Translations under genes and position numbers: made by a program
Shown here: positions 47,401 through 55,412 of the stretch, one piece after another
Numbering within the stretch: position 1 is the first letter of the stretch
Layout of the letters: each line of letters begins with the position of its first letter
Assembly: GCA_032718475.1 (NCBI GenBank)
Contig: JAUCBJ010007118.1
Location: 18,106-82,105, forward strand
Direction of reading: 5' to 3'
DNA from: Nemertoderma westbladi
Lineage: Eukaryota > Xenacoelomorpha > Nemertodermatida > Nemertodermatidae
Length of the DNA: 64,000 nt
The notes under the pieces: model-generated
Database searches by the model: none
What the model was told of the DNA's origin: nothing
The model's input: only the letters and a program-made list of their open reading frames with translations

Positions 47401-49027
47401 CATGATAGCCACAGACGCAGTAGCAGAGATGAAATCAAACTTCTCAGAAGAGAATATGAGGGAGTCTAAACCTGTTACCGGTAAGTCTATGGTAAGTTTT
47501 GACGATGATAGGACCACTGTGACATTTAACTCAGTAGACAGATATAATTCGAGTACCCCAGCCTTTAGATCAGACTCGCGAGTATGGTCAGGTGAGCGGT
47601 TAGAGAGACCTAGGTTAAAGCAACAGGAGTTGCCGGATGGATTTGCAGGTTGCCAATACTGCTTACTAAAGGAGGTAAGATCTGACGACCATAAGTTAGA
47701 TAGTTGCAGACGGTTCAAAGAATTAAATTCAGAACAGAGAAGAGTTCAAGTGCGGACGTTGGACACCCGTTGGGCATGTCTTGCGCCAGGTCATGTATGG
47801 CGGCAGTGCCCGAACAGCAAGGACGGATGCATGGAATGCGGCAGACTACATCACAAGTTGCTACATGCGGATTTCCATACCCCAACGGACCGTTACTTAC
47901 AGCGAAATCCTCACAGGAAGGGGAGCAAAGAACCCATATCGATAAGGAGGAATACGTACACTGGCATCCAGGACGATGGTTATCAACCAGGTTCGTCGGA
48001 CGAGGATGGCGAGTCGAGCGCGAGAGAGGAGACCTGCCAAGGTTTCACTGCGGATAGTTCATCGACCAGCGCACGGACGTATTTATCATCGGCCACGTCG
48101 GAAATATTTAGCGTGATTCCGGTGAAACTTACTGGCGATAAGGGATCGAAGCGAATATATGTGATGCTGGACACTGCGTCCACATTATCGTATATCGACG
48201 AGGAAGTGGCGAGAGCTGTTTCTAGCTTCCAGGACGCCGAGGAGATCCAAATAGAGTTGAAGTCTATGCATGGGGTAGGAGACCTCAAGGGACACAGAAT
48301 TTCGGTAGAACTAGATTCCCTACTTCCGAGAGACCAACACACTCGACAAGAACGGAAAGCTTTGCCATTGGACGGATTTAAGTGTCTAGCTATGAAGGGA
48401 TTTGGCAGGCAGTTAGGTAAGGTGCCGCCGATGAGTCCCATAGCACAGGAGTATTTTGACAAGCTCAGGATACCCAGACATCAGGTAGGTTATAGGAATG
48501 TTTCTATGTTGATTGGTGCAGAACAGCTGATCGCACACCAAATATGGGAAACGAGACCAGCTGAGCCGCATGTCAATGGACCACATGCCCATAGGACTAT
48601 ATTAGGTTGGTATACAAGAGTACCCATGTCTTATGAGTTTACAGGTGGCGACAAGCCAATGGACAGATACGACGAATTACAGCCTATAACTCAACCACCG
48701 TTAGTAGAACCACCAGACATAGACGAGTTTATGAGAACCTGTATTGACCACTATAGTGACTTTAGCGAGTCGGACGAGGAGTTGATTCCCGATAATGTTA
48801 GGTTGTCGGAACCACTTCACAATGACCGGACAGATAGTGAACCCGAGGACTACTGTTATCAGACCCGTGGGTCTGGTTCAGCGGCCCACGCTACCTATTT
48901 GACTGACGTTTTGACTTATACAGACATAGTGGAGGGTCAAGTGGCTAAATATCGAGACCTAGACATTTTCCAATACAGTGAGGAGGAGCTACAGAAGGAA
49001 TTGATACGCCAGGACCTCGAGACATGA
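44408..49027 (+). CDS. BEL Gag-protease polyprotein
   Basis: 1539 codons from an ATG. The acidic N-terminus (about 1-70) is followed by a long charged coiled coil (about 337-534) whose core is an 11-residue repeat around ELQAERERKER. A DUF1759-like BEL Gag domain lies at about 835-990 (KFMGHHKHWRTF, EKFNYLLQML), then a Cys/His region at about 1080-1150 (CQYC...HKLDSC; CMECGRLHHKLLH). The middle knuckle WACLAPGHVWRQC lacks the usual first Cys. The aspartic protease active site is DTAS at about residue 1255, with family A17 context. Gag forms the particle and binds RNA, and protease cuts the polyprotein. It ends in a lone TGA, after which the same frame continues into RT. Confidence 0.93.
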   Translation: MSVSDKEALEDSYETAAGPPTDDSVNITVDDNADYDDAASDADVSEQEDETVTSEEEQQHQVIVLGSPTAIVRKDCTAARTEVSDREGSVAEARARSPVSRPVGMVSAVVPTAVRSTRSSRNNPSSPPSVSQVSDREFDIAIKKKLRAHAGHITRTADKVRKMLADSANFGRVELAEIRRGYNSALFKQTEELAVLAKKAVESQSSDVATRIYDRVLAALLEHRELSERFRRVRTENWLLWASQTQATQVSDAELRDLVEREEIQDKEERRYQREVTSWLMQNGVVVPGQVLPTTENIQQRTLTPPDDASRDSGDSQVSHARGKVICARSLVSHNSAEERRRRLDEQQAEVLRASEARKEAERERERTRKLDAELRELEEISKREWAEREQRERELQAERERKERELQAERERKELELQAERKRKELEREQKERELQLERERKERELEIEKRRCALYEEKARVEEESAARRAREEEERKLAQLESARLSLESEERTRKANEIAEKGMRMIEECGASVGTELRELFALQKAEQEARTPTIRESTTTRIPIPGPAITSTRIAKPFSTYRTPVGISASPIAQDLRHRNTAPLYTERDNGEFRGETPTGRVLGEPNPWVWNTRTERRPSSTENFRVKPEEGSYERQRITQIEPNIQQNPSQEFIMRDELSASLAQAISPHIQPITDMLSNLRLKEAAQVRSNSNPSRPELDKVQPSQRVRISEETIPHRPQVRTPVPNIHNPNFENSAEKFIEEAWIRASARKPSRALRTDTESSDEEEDMRRQKSRNYKERRTNAEQVSWNHRERTRLNNPAELNHLLTRNDATLRDIGKFAARQGLPTQQPQKFMGHHKHWRTFKTYVDEQLTNSAFTPNEKFNYLLQMLHREPRAIADNFVGNERAFELAMKTLSDIYGNKTKMAQSIVEDLGKGGRITTPLELLNLANAISNALDILRTVNLPHHGDHAEVLKSVIRRLNMRYRQKWRKLENKLEGQGKVLTLQHIHDMIATDAVAEMKSNFSEENMRESKPVTGKSMVSFDDDRTTVTFNSVDRYNSSTPAFRSDSRVWSGERLERPRLKQQELPDGFAGCQYCLLKEVRSDDHKLDSCRRFKELNSEQRRVQVRTLDTRWACLAPGHVWRQCPNSKDGCMECGRLHHKLLHADFHTPTDRYLQRNPHRKGSKEPISIRRNTYTGIQDDGYQPGSSDEDGESSAREETCQGFTADSSSTSARTYLSSATSEIFSVIPVKLTGDKGSKRIYVMLDTASTLSYIDEEVARAVSSFQDAEEIQIELKSMHGVGDLKGHRISVELDSLLPRDQHTRQERKALPLDGFKCLAMKGFGRQLGKVPPMSPIAQEYFDKLRIPRHQVGYRNVSMLIGAEQLIAHQIWETRPAEPHVNGPHAHRTILGWYTRVPMSYEFTGGDKPMDRYDELQPITQPPLVEPPDIDEFMRTCIDHYSDFSESDEELIPDNVRLSEPLHNDRTDSEPEDYCYQTRGSGSAAHATYLTDVLTYTDIVEGQVAKYRDLDIFQYSEEELQKELIRQDLET
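44706..44723. promoter_or_regulatory. Dispersed BEL palindrome, copy 1
   Basis: CCAGACCTGTGGGTATGG, the most diverged copy; in gag, motif base 1 at codon position 2. Confidence 0.6.
46238..46255. promoter_or_regulatory. Dispersed BEL palindrome, copy 2
   Basis: CCGAACCCGTGGGTTTGG in gag, motif base 1 at codon position 1 (read as PNPWVW). Confidence 0.8.
48859..48876. promoter_or_regulatory. Dispersed BEL palindrome, copy 3
   Basis: TCAGACCCGTGGGTCTGG near the protease end, motif base 1 at codon position 3. The A-to-G change in the left arm is matched by T-to-C in the right arm, so pairing is kept. Confidence 0.85.
49025..49027 (+). other. Single in-frame TGA between protease and RT
   Basis: The frame is open for 1539 codons before and about 635 codons after this TGA (next codons GCC AGA ACT). 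It could be stop-codon read-through controlling the Gag-Pol ratio, or a recent nonsense mutation. The codons between TGA and the first ATG at 49061 are BEL-like (VEWLD), which favours a continuous Gag-Pol frame. Confidence 0.7.
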
Positions 49028-50932
49028 GCCAGAACTGTCGAATGGCTGGATAGGGACGCAATGGAACCCGGTGGATATGACCTAACCATGTCTACTGATG
49101 AGAAGCGGTCGCTGGAGATGATGGAAGATACCATACGTCTGCTACCGACTGGACATTTTGAAGTTGGAATGTTGTGGCGTCGACAACCACCTAAGTTGGA
49201 GAACAACTACAACTTAGCCTTGAAAAGATTGAACGGAGTAAGGGCTCGGTTGTTGAAGAATCCAGACATTAGGGAGAAGTATTGCGCCCAGATCAACAAC
49301 TATTTCGCCAAGGGATTTGCTGGGAAGGTAGAGGACCCTGACTTAGTGACAGACCAGACTTATTACCTTCCACACCACTATGTGACTCACCCTGACAAGC
49401 CAGACAAGGTCCGAGTAGTCAACGACTGCGCAGCAGTCTATAGAGGTATGTCCCTGAATTCAGAGTTGATGGATGGTCCCAACCTGAATAACTATTTGAT
49501 TGGAATACTGTTACGTTTTAGACAGCGGCGATTCGCATTTACTTGTGACATCGAGGCGATGTTCCATCAGGTAAGAGCCTGCAAGGCAGACCAGGATAGC
49601 CTTCGCTTTCTCTGGTACGAGAATGAAGACTTATCCGGCCCAGTGGTTACATACCAGATGTACGTAAGGATATTTGGCGCCCGCGATAGTCCGAATGGCA
49701 CGCTGTTTGTTCTAAAGAAAACGGCAACAGCCCAGATTGGTAAGTACCCAGTAGAGGTTATCGAGTCCATCTTGAGAAACTTCTACATGGACGACGGATT
49801 GGTGTCCAAGGACACGGCGGAACAAGCCATAGAAGTGGCTCACGGCCTGCAGGAGTGCTTGGCTACAGGGGGTTTTCCTCTAACCAAGTTCACTACTAAC
49901 TCGGAGGCCCTATTAGAGTCGTTCCCGGTAAAAGATCGCGGGAGCGGAGACATTGAATTGGGGGTAGAACCAATCCCCATGGCGCGAGTACTGGGACTCG
50001 CTTGGAACCCGAACTCAGATAAGTTCCAGGTAAGAGTTAGATTTGAGCCCAGTAGCCCAGACAAAGTTTTGACTAAGAGAATTTGCTTATCGACGTTAAG
50101 TAGACTATTTGACCCGATGAACTTTATCAGTCCGGTAATATTACAGGCACGAGCGTGCATGAGGAAAATTTGGTTGTCCGACGTAGAGTGGGACGAACCA
50201 ATATCTCCTATACATGCAAAGCAGTGGAGGGAGTGGGAAGCCGAGTTGCATCTATTGAAAAATATAGATGTACCCCGTTCCTACTTTCCGAATCAGCTGG
50301 TATTTCCAGCTGATTTAGAGCTCCACCTATTCAGTGACGCAAGTGACACCGGCTTTGGTATGGTAGCCTACCTTCGCCGAGAGGTAAGTCAGGACAAATT
50401 TGAGACGGCCTTTGTGACTTCTAGATCAAAGACAATGCCGGTCAAATACATGACTGTCCCTCGTGCAGAGTTACAGGCGGCAGTGGTTTCAGTCGAGGTA
50501 AGTAAGCAGATAACAGAGGAGTTAGACACGACATTGACCTTATTTTATTGGACGGACGCATCCTTGGTGTTAGTATACATTGCGGCCGACAATATTGCAC
50601 TAAAGACATTTGTGGCCAATAGACGCGCTCAGATCGTTGACTTTTCGACGAAGGAACAATGGAGACATTGTCCGGGAGTGTTGAACCCGGCCGACATAAC
50701 TTCGAGAGGTGCAATGCCGGCGGAATTCTGTCAGGAAGAGTCTCAGGAGTTTTGGTTGCATGGACCTGATTTTCTAACGAGGACACAGGAACATTGGCCA
50801 GAGCGACTAAAGATAGTGACCAATCCGATGCCTGAAGATGCAGAAGTCAAGGTGGAGAAAGTCTCTAAGTCGAAGTCTAAAGCCAAACTTAAGTCATTGG
50901 AGCGGCCTGAAGATTTCATTGGAGCGGCCTGA
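49028..50932 (+). CDS. BEL reverse transcriptase-RNase H
   Basis: Positions are counted from the first ATG at 49061. RT motif A is CDIEAMFHQVR (Asp near 164), with the BEL-type phrase QDSLRFLWYE after it. The active site is FYMDDG (near 241-245). RNase H has all acidic positions: LFSDASDTGFG (about 425), VPRAELQAA, YWTDASLVL and NPADITSRG. The enzyme copies the genomic RNA into DNA in the particle. The frame runs on from Gag-protease through the TGA at 49025. It ends early at 50932 through a one-base length change in a 21-nt repeat at about 50892-50950, so the following connection region lies in another frame. Confidence 0.92.
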   Translation, partial: ARTVEWLDRDAMEPGGYDLTMSTDEKRSLEMMEDTIRLLPTGHFEVGMLWRRQPPKLENNYNLALKRLNGVRARLLKNPDIREKYCAQINNYFAKGFAGKVEDPDLVTDQTYYLPHHYVTHPDKPDKVRVVNDCAAVYRGMSLNSELMDGPNLNNYLIGILLRFRQRRFAFTCDIEAMFHQVRACKADQDSLRFLWYENEDLSGPVVTYQMYVRIFGARDSPNGTLFVLKKTATAQIGKYPVEVIESILRNFYMDDGLVSKDTAEQAIEVAHGLQECLATGGFPLTKFTTNSEALLESFPVKDRGSGDIELGVEPIPMARVLGLAWNPNSDKFQVRVRFEPSSPDKVLTKRICLSTLSRLFDPMNFISPVILQARACMRKIWLSDVEWDEPISPIHAKQWREWEAELHLLKNIDVPRSYFPNQLVFPADLELHLFSDASDTGFGMVAYLRREVSQDKFETAFVTSRSKTMPVKYMTVPRAELQAAVVSVEVSKQITEELDTTLTLFYWTDASLVLVYIAADNIALKTFVANRRAQIVDFSTKEQWRHCPGVLNPADITSRGAMPAEFCQEESQEFWLHGPDFLTRTQEHWPERLKIVTNPMPEDAEVKVEKVSKSKSKAKLKSLERPEDFIGAA

Positions 50933-51470
50933 AGAGTCATTGGAGTGGCCCGGAGACCTGTCAGACCAACAGACTTACGTGACTACTAGGTCCGGAAGGG
51001 TAAGTTACGACGTAAAACCACCCTTACAGACTAAACCAGAGTCACAGTTGGTAAGTGACGGACAGAAAATGACCGACAAAATTGAGCCTTTGGTTTCCAA
51101 ACCTGCGGGTTTGGATTCGAAACTTCCATTAATTAGCGGACAACCGTCGCTGGCATTAGAGTCATGCAGTATTTATGACAAATTACTAAATTCGTCTGCC
51201 TCTTGGCTGACAATTTGTAAAGGAACTGCGTGGTTAAGCCGATACATTTTGTACCTTTGTTTAAAACATTCGAAACATTTGAGAGAACCATTGAGCACCA
51301 ATAGTGAGCGAATTCGGAAATTGAAACAACCTCTGACAGAGGATGAGATTGATCAAGCGGAATTAAAGCATTTGAAACATTATCAAATGTGTGCCTTCCT
51401 AAAGAATTCTATCTATTATCGGCTCAACGACCAGTTCTCTATAAACCCCTTAGAAAATGGAGTCCATTAA
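50933..51470 (+). pseudogene. BEL Pol connection region, shifted frame
   Basis: Frame 50838-51470 carries the linker between RNase H and integrase, with BEL-like SWLTICKGTAWLSRYILYL and EDEIDQAELKHLKHYQ. It is +1 relative to RT and needs a -1 change near 51440 to reach integrase. The upstream shift coincides with the first unit of a direct repeat (CATTGGAGCGGCCTGAAGA) being 22 instead of 21 bases. These look like indels in this copy, though assembly error is possible. One of the 18-bp palindromes lies here at 51097. Confidence 0.75.
51097..51114. promoter_or_regulatory. Dispersed BEL palindrome, copy 4
   Basis: CCAAACCTGCGGGTTTGG in the Pol connection region, read as KPAGL. Confidence 0.85.
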
Positions 51471-52759
51471 TCCATAAGGGTCTAATTTGTCATAGATCGA
51501 GAATCCAGACTGTCGACATAAACTCACAGTTTCGGTTCCCAGTGATAATCCCTAGTCACCCAATAGAATTGCAAAGAGCGATTCTATGGGATATACACAA
51601 GAGGTTGCATCACGCGGGAAAGTTACTCTGTTTGTCGGCAGCGAGACAGCGATTCATTCTATTGCAGCCAAGCAGGGCAGTCGGCACTATGTATGACGCC
51701 TGTCTGGTTTGCAAGAGGGTGAACGCCAGAGTATTGGAACAGGAGATGGCTGAACTCCCGGAAGCGAGAGTGCAGGCATATGACCCACCCTTTACGAACA
51801 CAGGGGTGGATTGTTTTGGTCCGATTGAGGCAAAGAGTGGACGGCTGACCCACAAGCGATGGGGTCTGCTGCTGACATGCATGGCTAGTAGAGCCATACA
51901 CATTGAGCGTGTGGCAGACATGTCGACCAAATCTCTGCTCCTGGCCTTAAAGAGATTTATGGCCAGGAGAGGACTAGTAAAGGCGTTCTACTTTGATAAG
52001 GGTACAAACTTTGTCGGAGGGAATAGCGAGTTGAACGCGGCTCATAAAGCAGCACAGAATAAGGAAATTTCTGCAGCACTTTTGCCGCAACGAGTAGAAT
52101 GGAGATTCAATACTCCAGAAAGTCCTTGGAGAGGAGGAAGTTGGGAGTGTTTAGTTCGCTCTGTAAAGCAGGCTATTGCCAAAACGTTGCCTGTGAACAA
52201 ACAACTTACCGACGACGAACTGGTCACAGCTTTCATTGAAATCGAGCATACACTAAACTCGAGGCCGATAGCTATGTTGCCAGACGGTGTTGCATTAACG
52301 CCGAATCATTTGCTAATGCAGAGTCCAGCGTTTCTTGTGCCGGCATCAGAACCCATTAGTGCCGACCTATATAGTCGTAAAAGCTGGAAGGTGACTCAAT
52401 TTGTGGCGTACACATTCTGGGAATATTGGCGGGAATACTATCTTCCCACCATATCCACCAGAACAAAGTGGTACAAAACGGTTCGGAGTCTCCAAAGAGG
52501 AGATTACGTATTGATAACCGAGCCGATTGTCAAGAGAAAGTATTGGGAGACAGGAGTGATCTTGCACACACACCCAGACGTGCAAAACATAGTGCGCACA
52601 GTCACTGTGAAAATTAGGTGCAAGTGTCCGCACCCAAAGAAGTGTAAAACTAATGGTTTACACACCTTGGACCGACCGGTCCAAGATATTGTGTTATTAG
52701 AGGAGACACGTATCGAGACGGGAGATTATAATTTGTCTCCTGCCTCAAAACAGAATTAG
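51389..52759 (+). CDS. BEL integrase
   Basis: 456 codons in the RT frame; the natural polyprotein would enter it from the connection region rather than at its own ATG. The N-terminal zinc-binding region has RLHHAG and CLVCKRV. The catalytic DDE core has Asp in NTGVDCFGP (near 141), Asp in FYFDKGTNF (near 202) and Glu in GGSWECLVRSVK (near 252). A conserved BEL C-terminal domain follows (LQRGDYVLI, HTLDRPVQDIVLLE). It joins the cDNA to target DNA, here with a 5-bp staggered cut. The core is intact. Confidence 0.93.
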   Translation: MCLPKEFYLLSAQRPVLYKPLRKWSPLIHKGLICHRSRIQTVDINSQFRFPVIIPSHPIELQRAILWDIHKRLHHAGKLLCLSAARQRFILLQPSRAVGTMYDACLVCKRVNARVLEQEMAELPEARVQAYDPPFTNTGVDCFGPIEAKSGRLTHKRWGLLLTCMASRAIHIERVADMSTKSLLLALKRFMARRGLVKAFYFDKGTNFVGGNSELNAAHKAAQNKEISAALLPQRVEWRFNTPESPWRGGSWECLVRSVKQAIAKTLPVNKQLTDDELVTAFIEIEHTLNSRPIAMLPDGVALTPNHLLMQSPAFLVPASEPISADLYSRKSWKVTQFVAYTFWEYWREYYLPTISTRTKWYKTVRSLQRGDYVLITEPIVKRKYWETGVILHTHPDVQNIVRTVTVKIRCKCPHPKKCKTNGLHTLDRPVQDIVLLEETRIETGDYNLSPASKQN

Positions 52760-53184
52760 TGTTGGACGCAACTCACTTCGTATGCATTCCTCGTATGCAG
52801 ATACAAGGAAATGCATAGGAGCGGGGTTGTGGTGATTTGCGTTGAGTTTTGTCTAGTGGGTATCAAAACAAAATTTTATTTTCAAAATTTTTGGAAAATT
52901 AAAAAATTTTAAAAAATTAGAAGTGAACCCGAGACAATTCCAGACGCTGTGTATAGACGCGTTTTGAATTCGTCTATAGATAAACAGTAATTTGAAAAGT
53001 CGTGAAGCCTGGAAAATAGCATTTAGAAACCATGGTGACGGCTATATTACGTAGGAGTGTAAATTGAGTTTAGCAACTTCCACAGATTGGTGCCAACAGT
53101 GCAACTAAGGTGCTAAAGGTTAGTAGCACCAGGGGCGTACATGGACCCCACTCAGTAGTTTGCAGGATGTGTGATGTTCGATTA

Positions 53185-53202
53185 TCAAACCTGTGGGTTT
53201 GG
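53185..53202. promoter_or_regulatory. Dispersed BEL palindrome, copy 5 (non-coding)
   Basis: TCAAACCTGTGGGTTTGG in the intergenic region before ORF-a. Confidence 0.85.
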
Positions 53203-53439
53203 TATAGTCGAATATTGTGGCTATGGTCCTTTCTAACTACTGTAGTTTAGTACGAGTAATGGGAGTAGTTTGGGCATCAAAAAGTGAGTTGGTCACGGCC
53301 AGTTTATCTCCAAAGTTTTGCGCTATGCATGGGAATAGGTTAGAGGATAGTTAGTTAGGAAGAGACGGGATCTAGAGAGTCGAACCTGAACTGCTGGAAG
53401 GCGGGGGGGGGGTTTGAGAGGTCTGTCCTTCGGCGACAT

Positions 53440-53458
53440 CTAACTGATTTACCCACAG
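53440..53458 (+). promoter_or_regulatory. Candidate splice acceptor for ORF-a mRNA
   Basis: CTAAC branch-like sequence 14 bases before CAG|TG, followed 61 bases later by the ORF-a ATG. The polypyrimidine tract is short. Donor-like sequences (CAGGTAAGT) occur upstream in gag. Confidence 0.35.
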
Positions 53459-53519
53459 TGTAATTGGTTACGTAACGGCACTTATTGGGATATATATATA
53501 TGTATATACGCGAGGCATA

Positions 53520-54449
53520 ATGGAGAGGGATATTAGAGCGCAACCGCGCAGAGGATTTACTGCCAGAGAGGAGGCGGAGCTACCGTTCGCGCGACCGGGA
53601 TGTAAAGATTCGAACGTTTACTACCATGGGCGGTCCGTGATGGAGCTAAACGGGAAATACAAGCCGACTTATGATAAGGAATTACGGAGGGAAAGAATGA
53701 GAGCGTTGGGGGACCGGATGGAAGTTTTGCGGAGAGAGTATCGCACGCGGTATCCCTACGACTTCGCTTTGGACGTGTGCGACATCAGCGCAGACCCGGA
53801 CGAGGAAATCGTACGACTATACCATATGAATATGTATTTACGACACGAGGAGCCTCTACCTGCAGTCCGAGATCAGTTCGATGGAATGCATCTGTACCGG
53901 AGGACTCGAGGCGAGGATCAGGAGACGCCGAAAGTCTTCAGCGTGTACAAGCTCTTCTACAAGTGTGGTGAATGCATGAATAAACAAGACGTGGCGATTC
54001 CCGACCGACTAGACGAGCAACATCCAGAACCGATATTAACGCGATGTCCAGCTCACCAGTTCCTTAGATACAACGAAGGAGGTTACCCGATGAGCAACCC
54101 GATGATCAGTATCGACTTCAGCGGAAAGCGACCTCCGAGACCCATTACGCCGACCGTTACGACATTAGATCCGTATACGGAGATTAAACCCTGTTCGACA
54201 CCCAGTTTGATAGAGACAGCAGCGGCCATTTCGCTGTACCGAGCCTACAAGGATCTAGAGGCGCGGCGCGAAGCGGCGCGGGACTCGGGTACCAAACCCG
54301 TGGGTTTGGAGCTCTCGAGTCCCTGGACTGCGTTTACTTCACCTCACCAAGCGAGAAGCCTCACGCCTGAGCATCAGGACGACATAGACGCGTTGCTGCA
54401 GGAGGAGCGAGCGGCGAAGGCGAAAGAGTTATATTTGAGAATAGAATAG
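53520..54449 (+). CDS. ORF-a, unknown protein of the extra cassette
   Basis: 309 codons from an ATG to TAG; soluble and rich in Arg/Glu, with no signal peptide or membrane segment. The centre has a possible zinc site: YKCGECMNKQ and, 26 residues after its last Cys, RCPAHQFLRY (CxxC ... CxxH). A Pro-rich stretch (KRPPRPITPTVTTLDPY) and an acidic/helical C-terminus follow. It does not resemble BEL envelope-like proteins and I do not recognise it. Codon usage and GC match Gag, so it seems to be a long-term resident of the element. The last 79 nt overlap the open frame of ORF-b, which lies at -1, so a frameshifted a-b fusion is possible. Confidence 0.75.
   Translation: MERDIRAQPRRGFTAREEAELPFARPGCKDSNVYYHGRSVMELNGKYKPTYDKELRRERMRALGDRMEVLRREYRTRYPYDFALDVCDISADPDEEIVRLYHMNMYLRHEEPLPAVRDQFDGMHLYRRTRGEDQETPKVFSVYKLFYKCGECMNKQDVAIPDRLDEQHPEPILTRCPAHQFLRYNEGGYPMSNPMISIDFSGKRPPRPITPTVTTLDPYTEIKPCSTPSLIETAAAISLYRAYKDLEARREAARDSGTKPVGLELSSPWTAFTSPHQARSLTPEHQDDIDALLQEERAAKAKELYLRIE
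54292..54309. promoter_or_regulatory. Dispersed BEL palindrome, copy 6
   Basis: CCAAACCCGTGGGTTTGG in ORF-a, read as KPVGL. Confidence 0.85.
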
Positions 54450-55376
54450 CGGAGTATAATAAGACCGCGGATAGACATCAAGAGGAGACGAGGAGAGTGA
54501 CCGGATTTGTTCCACAGGTCGTATCTCAACCCCGACCGGTGTATTATTCCGACGGCACCGAACCTGCGATATTAGTAGATCATCCGGAGTCGCGAGAAGC
54601 GATACGATTCTTGCCGATGGTAAGAATGGCGGACCATTGGAACGTTGACTGTCTACGGGAAGTTTTATGCGCGAAGTTCTTGCGTGATGTCCCAATGCAG
54701 ATCACAGATTACGACACATTGGATAAGATTGGAGCTCCGGGGAAGGAGAGTAAACTATTCGGATGGTTGGATAAGTACATCAAGGTATGGGTCGCGGTGG
54801 CTACATTCCCAGACGACGAGGAGGTAGACCAGACATGGCTGAGGAGGAAGGGTTCTTATACCCCATATGATGACCACAAGGCAATCGAGCGCATGTGGAC
54901 CCCATCAGACGAAATTCAGCGTCAGTGGAGGAAAACGGAGGAATCACTGCAGGATTGGAGGGTGATGTTCTACGACAATGAAGGAGGGTCCCATCAGGAA
55001 TGTTTGACCAGCAAGTGTATTCAAATTCGTGCGGCCGATGGTGTGACTCATGTGTTTATGCGTGTGAGGGCGGATCGAGAGAGACCGGAGCCCATCATAA
55101 CGACACAATATCGGAAGGGGAAGGATCCTAGGGAACAGATTTTGGAGGTATGCAGGCGAGGAGGTATGCACGGAGCGGAGCGTATCGACGCCAGGATGTT
55201 ACCCAAGAAAGTTAGAGAGGCTATTCTCAACCAAGATTACGTCAAGGTGGGATCGGGAGTCCAGAGCGATTTGGAGAGCGACTTCAACGCCATGACTGAT
55301 CTGGAAGATAGATTGCCGAGACCGTTTGTCGACACCAAGCTATTGTTGCTATGGGCTCAGGATATTGGAATTTATA
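54371..55376 (+). CDS. ORF-b, 5' part (interrupted by LINE-A)
   Basis: Open from 54371 with no ATG until about 54617 (VRMADHW follows), so translation probably enters from ORF-a by a -1 shift or uses an unseen splice. A start at the GTG of 54497 is possible but unlikely in an animal. The encoded protein is soluble and Trp/charged-rich (FGWLDKYIKVWVAVATFPDD, ERMWTPSDEIQRQW). At 55376 a LINE-A insertion interrupts it. The frame resumes exactly at 59628, giving about 605 open codons in the uninterrupted element. There is no recognised domain; its place upstream of a zinc-knuckle protein suggests a Gag-like matrix/capsid role, which is inference. Confidence 0.72.
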
Positions 55377-55412
55377 CTACTAGGATCGGCATGCTGCATT
55401 GCAGCTGCATTT

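Larger units (their letters stand above)
52760..53519 (+). other. BEL intergenic region between integrase and ORF-a
   Basis: Non-coding. It holds one palindrome copy (53185), a G-run at 53404 and a TATATATATA-like stretch at about 53492-53507 just before the ORF-a ATG. A good branch point plus acceptor (CTAACTGATTTACCCACAG) ends at 53458. The arrangement suits a spliced subgenomic RNA for the downstream cassette. Confidence 0.6.

Noticed and set aside
54944-55230. Minus-strand frames inside ORF-b
   Set aside because: Overlap the better supported plus-strand frame and have no features.
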